DNA of 5,532 bases from Planctomycetaceae bacterium (lineage in GTDB: Bacteria; Planctomycetota; Planctomycetia; Isosphaerales; Isosphaeraceae), in the NCBI GenBank assembly GCA_019232645.1, contig JAFANO010000445.1, positions 1 to 5,532 of the forward strand. The letters run 5' to 3'. The position numbers were made by a program, and so were the translations under genes. Below are positions 5,447-5,532 of the stretch, piece after piece. Position 1 is the stretch's first letter, and each line of letters opens with the position of its first letter. A model generated the notes under the pieces. It searched no databases and was not told the origin of the DNA. It saw only the letters and a list, made by a program, of their open reading frames with translations.

Positions 5447-5532
5447 AGAAAAACTGCAAGGTTTACGCGGCTTTGCCCAATGGCCTTGAGCCGCTTGCGA
5501 AAGTAGTCATAGATGAGGACAACCGTGAAAAG
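5440..5532 (-). CDS. Possible C-terminal end of an unidentified minus-strand gene (partial)
   Basis: On the minus strand a frame is open from the right edge of the window to a TAG at 5442-5440, giving 30 residues. They include VVLIYDYFRKRLKAIGQ (residues 4-20), with a plausible mix of hydrophobic, aromatic and basic residues. Second codon positions favour T in the hydrophobic part, and a terminator-like hairpin for leftward transcripts lies about 180 nt downstream. I do not recognise the family; a transposase or other mobile-element tail is conceivable given the composition change and nearby repeats, but no motif shows it. The plus strand of the same stretch also reads smoothly in one frame, so strand assignment is weak. 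Confidence 0.25.
   Translation of the reverse strand, partial: LFTVVLIYDYFRKRLKAIGQSRVNLAVFLF

Noticed and set aside
5232..5459. Minus-strand ORF of 75 residues in the tail
   Set aside because: It runs straight through the REP-like repeats and the terminal hairpin; the peptide shows no recognisable motif.
5452..5532. Plus-strand reading of the right edge as the start of a rightward gene
   Set aside because: The frame is smooth but a TAG lies just upstream (5446-5448), with no ATG and no Shine-Dalgarno before the window ends.

Overview
The window is about 72-75% GC through its coding part. It holds a tight, co-directional (+) cluster of four genes, followed by a more AT-rich, repeat-bearing intergenic tail. 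Composition, the style of the membrane proteins and a 'CACTGGCGGGCAAGCCGCC'-type intergenic hairpin together suggest a planctomycete, possibly of the Isosphaera/Singulisphaera group. This is recognition from memory, not a database result.

Layout: 1-345 is an upstream region with mixed third-position base use. It carries a sigma70-like promoter (TTGACC-N17-TAGACT, 109-137) and a leader hairpin (273-298). The genes are: (1) 346-960, a small class I SAM-dependent methyltransferase; (2) 948-2474, a MATE/Wzx-like polysaccharide or lipid-linked-glycan flippase overlapping gene 1 by 13 nt; (3) 2507-4360, a multi-pass GT-C/family-39-like glycosyltransferase with a C-terminal soluble domain; (4) 4357-5235, a CDP-alcohol phosphatidyltransferase-family membrane enzyme overlapping gene 3 by ATGA. 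After the last stop come two overlapping hairpins sharing one arm (5226-5265), two REP-like hairpins (5275-5331), a possible outward promoter (5419-5446) and a possible minus-strand gene tail running off the window (5440-5532).

How the genes may work together (inference): the methyltransferase modifies a small molecule or glycan; the flippase moves a lipid-linked precursor across the membrane; the GT-C enzyme transfers a sugar from a lipid-phosphate donor on the outer face; and the CDP-alcohol enzyme makes a phospho-alcohol lipid or decorates the product. That would be a compact envelope glycan/glycolipid unit, but no substrate can be read from the sequence.

The most unusual points are: the CDP-alcohol enzyme has His where the family's last catalytic Asp is expected; a 30-nt island of about 10% GC lies in frame inside the GT-C gene; and the operon ends in mutually exclusive hairpins next to a REP-like pair.
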